Shown here piece by piece: positions 52,319 through 53,518 of a DNA stretch of 53,518 nucleotides (position 1 is the stretch's first letter; every line of letters starts with the position of its first letter). The DNA is from Triparma columacea. Taxonomy: Eukaryota > Sar > Bolidophyceae > Parmales > Triparmaceae. Location: contig BRYA01000342.1 in the NCBI GenBank assembly GCA_030267965.1, positions 75,256 through 128,773 on the forward strand, read 5' to 3'. The notes under the pieces were generated by a model. The model searched no databases, was not told the origin of the DNA, and saw only the letters and a program-made list of their open reading frames with translations. A program made the position numbers and the translations under genes.

Positions 52319-52632
52319 AGTGTTATATTGGTTTGTGAGTATTTAGGAAGTGTAGTAGATGTATTGTGAGAGTGTTAAAGTGGTTTGTGAGTATAATGGA
52401 AGTATAGTAGATATGTATGAAATGTTGGAGAGTTTTGGAAGTGTTATAGTGGTTTGTGAGTATAAAGGAAGTGTAGTAGATGTGTATGAAATTTTGGAGA
52501 GTTTTGGAAGTGTTATAGTGATTTGTGAGTGTTGTGGTAGTGTTATAAATATGTATGAAGATTTGAAGAGTTGTGGAAGTGTTATAGTGTTTTGTGGGTA
52601 TAATGGAAATGTAGTGGATGTCTATGGGGATA
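52319..52632 (+). repeat. 69-bp degenerate tandem repeat
   Basis: About four units with the core gtgttatagtggtttgtgag and gtgtagtagatgtgtatgaa, spaced 69 bp. An open frame (52359-52706) follows the period (23 residues, G-S-V-I-V-V-C-E-Y) but looks like a by-product of the repeat. Confidence 0.85.
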
Positions 52633-52675
52633 AATTAAAGGAAGGAGAGTGTGGTTGTAGAAAGGAGTTATGGGT

Positions 52676-52985
52676 TGAGAGAAGAAGAGAGGAGGGTATA
52701 AGGTGAAATAATGTGTGTAAGTGTAGGAGATGTGTATGTAGATGAATTAAATGAGGGTGAGTGTAGATTTAGAGAGGAGTGAGAGAAGTTAAGGAGAGAG
52801 AGTAGAAGAGAGAAGGGTATAAGGTGGAATGATGTGTATAAGTGTAGAAGATGTGTATGAAGATAAATAAAAGGAGGTTGAGTGTAGTTGTGAAGAGGAG
52901 TGAAAGGAATGAAAGAGGAGAGTAGAAGAGAGGAGGGTATGAGGTGATATGGTGTGTGTGTGTGTGTGTGTTTGTAAGTGTGTTT
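52676..52985 (+). repeat. About 125-bp degenerate tandem repeat
   Basis: Three diverged units, each with gagtagaagagagNagggtat, then atgtgtNtaagtgtag and gtgtatgNagat. The third ends in a (gt)n microsatellite at about 52952-52971. Confidence 0.8.
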
Positions 52986-53009
52986 GAAGGTGTGTATGTT
53001 TTCATCTGG

Positions 53010-53470
53010 TAGTGAAAAGGTGTGTAGTGAGTAAAGGGTGTGTAGAGAGTAAAGGGTGTGTAGTGAGTAAAGGGTGTGTAGTGAGTAAAGGGTGTGTGGT
53101 GAGTAAAGGGTGTGTAGAAAGTAAAGGGTGTGTAGTGAGTAAAGGGTGTGTGGTGAGTAAAGGGTGTATAGTGAGTAAAGTAAAGTAAAGTAAAGGGTGT
53201 GTAGTGAGTAAAGGGTGTGTAGTGAGTAAAGGGTGTGTAGTGAGTAAAGGGTGTGTGATAAGTAAAGGGTGTGTAGAGAGTAAAGGGTGTGTAGTGAGTA
53301 AAGGGTGTGTGGTGAATAAAGGGTGTGTAGAGAGTAAAGGGTGTGTAGAGAGTAAAGGGTGTGTAGTGAGTAAAGGGTGTGTAGTGAGTAAAGGGTGTGT
53401 GGTGAGTAAAGGGTGTGTAGTGAGTAAAGGGTGTGTAGTGAGTGAGTAAAGGGTGTGTAGTGAGTAAAGG
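53010..53470 (+). repeat. 18-bp satellite
   Basis: About 25 copies of an 18-bp unit, gtgtgtagtgagtaaagg, with point variants (gtgtgtggtgagtaaagg, gtgtgtagagagtaaagg) and one insertion of agtaa units near 53180. The open frames through it are periodic and not gene-like. Confidence 0.97.
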
Positions 53471-53518
53471 GTGTAAAGGGTGTAAAGGGTGTAAAGGGTG
53501 TAAAGGGTGTAAAGGGTG
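53471..53518 (+). repeat. 9-bp repeat at the window end
   Basis: About five copies of gtgtaaagg, apparently derived from the 18-bp satellite, run off the end of the window. Confidence 0.97.

Noticed and set aside
52359..52706. 115-codon frame over the 69-bp repeat
   Set aside because: The period is a multiple of three, so the frame stays open by chance; units decay on both sides and no promoter or homologue is recognised.
53204..53449. Plus-strand frame of S-K-G-C-V-V repeats
   Set aside because: By-product of the 18-bp satellite (six codons per unit); no start region, intron or flanking unique coding sequence.
53010..53518. CRISPR-like or telomeric repeat
   Set aside because: Units are contiguous with no spacers, the DNA is eukaryotic nuclear, and the unit is not a TTAGGG/TTTAGGG-type telomere.

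Overview
The window is nuclear DNA from a eukaryotic microalga, most likely a stramenopile with a red-derived complex plastid (the pelagophyte/bolidophyte-Parmales/diatom neighbourhood; species not determinable from the sequence alone). The grounds are: dense genes on both strands; short spliceosomal introns, mostly 80-180 nt, with GTGAG/GTAAG donors, CTAAC-like branch sites and YAG acceptors; bipartite plastid pre-sequences with an S-F-A-P-like cleavage motif; mitochondrial pre-sequences; and eukaryotic trafficking, cytoskeleton and signalling proteins. A run of three N bases shows it is an assembly product. Gene models below were spliced by eye, and phases add up in every complete model unless stated.

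Layout. 1-26.6 kb is ordinary gene-dense sequence: a MABP/DENN/DEP trafficking regulator (cut by the left edge), a HAD phosphatase, a USO1/p115 vesicle tether with a very long repeat-bearing coiled coil, a plastid ABC1K kinase, a METTL-type methyltransferase, mitochondrial 3-hydroxyacyl-CoA dehydrogenase, an organelle-type methyltransferase, a divergent group II chaperonin-like protein, a FYVE protein, a DNAJC3/p58IPK-like ER co-chaperone, a CRT-like transporter, a probable mitochondrial membrane protein and a PX protein. 27.0-31.3 kb is a tandem array of three ankyrin-MYND paralogues duplicated with their upstream regions. 31.5-41 kb holds a secreted protein with a minisatellite intron, a CAMSAP-type CKK-domain protein, a plastid protein with a 21-nt micro-exon candidate, and a mitochondrial pyruvate kinase. 

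41.9-52.2 kb is the most unusual locus: one very large gene (about 2,600 residues when spliced) whose 5' part is an array of seven near-identical mini-exons (33 or 45 nt, all phase 1-1), each encoding a variant of an S-x-x-H-E-D-A motif, followed by a single 7.3-kb exon encoding START-like lipid-binding modules and two copies of a polytopic membrane module that resembles XK-related proteins. GC-rich minisatellite blocks sit in three of the mini-exon introns. 52.2-53.5 kb is non-genic repeat: 69-bp, about 125-bp, 18-bp and 9-bp tandem units running to the end of the window.

Functionally the region is not an operon-like pathway. Many genes are arranged as close divergent pairs sharing 150-400 bp (DENN/HAD, ABC1K/METTL, chaperonin/FYVE, DNAJC3/CRT, plastid protein/pyruvate kinase) or as tail-to-tail pairs.
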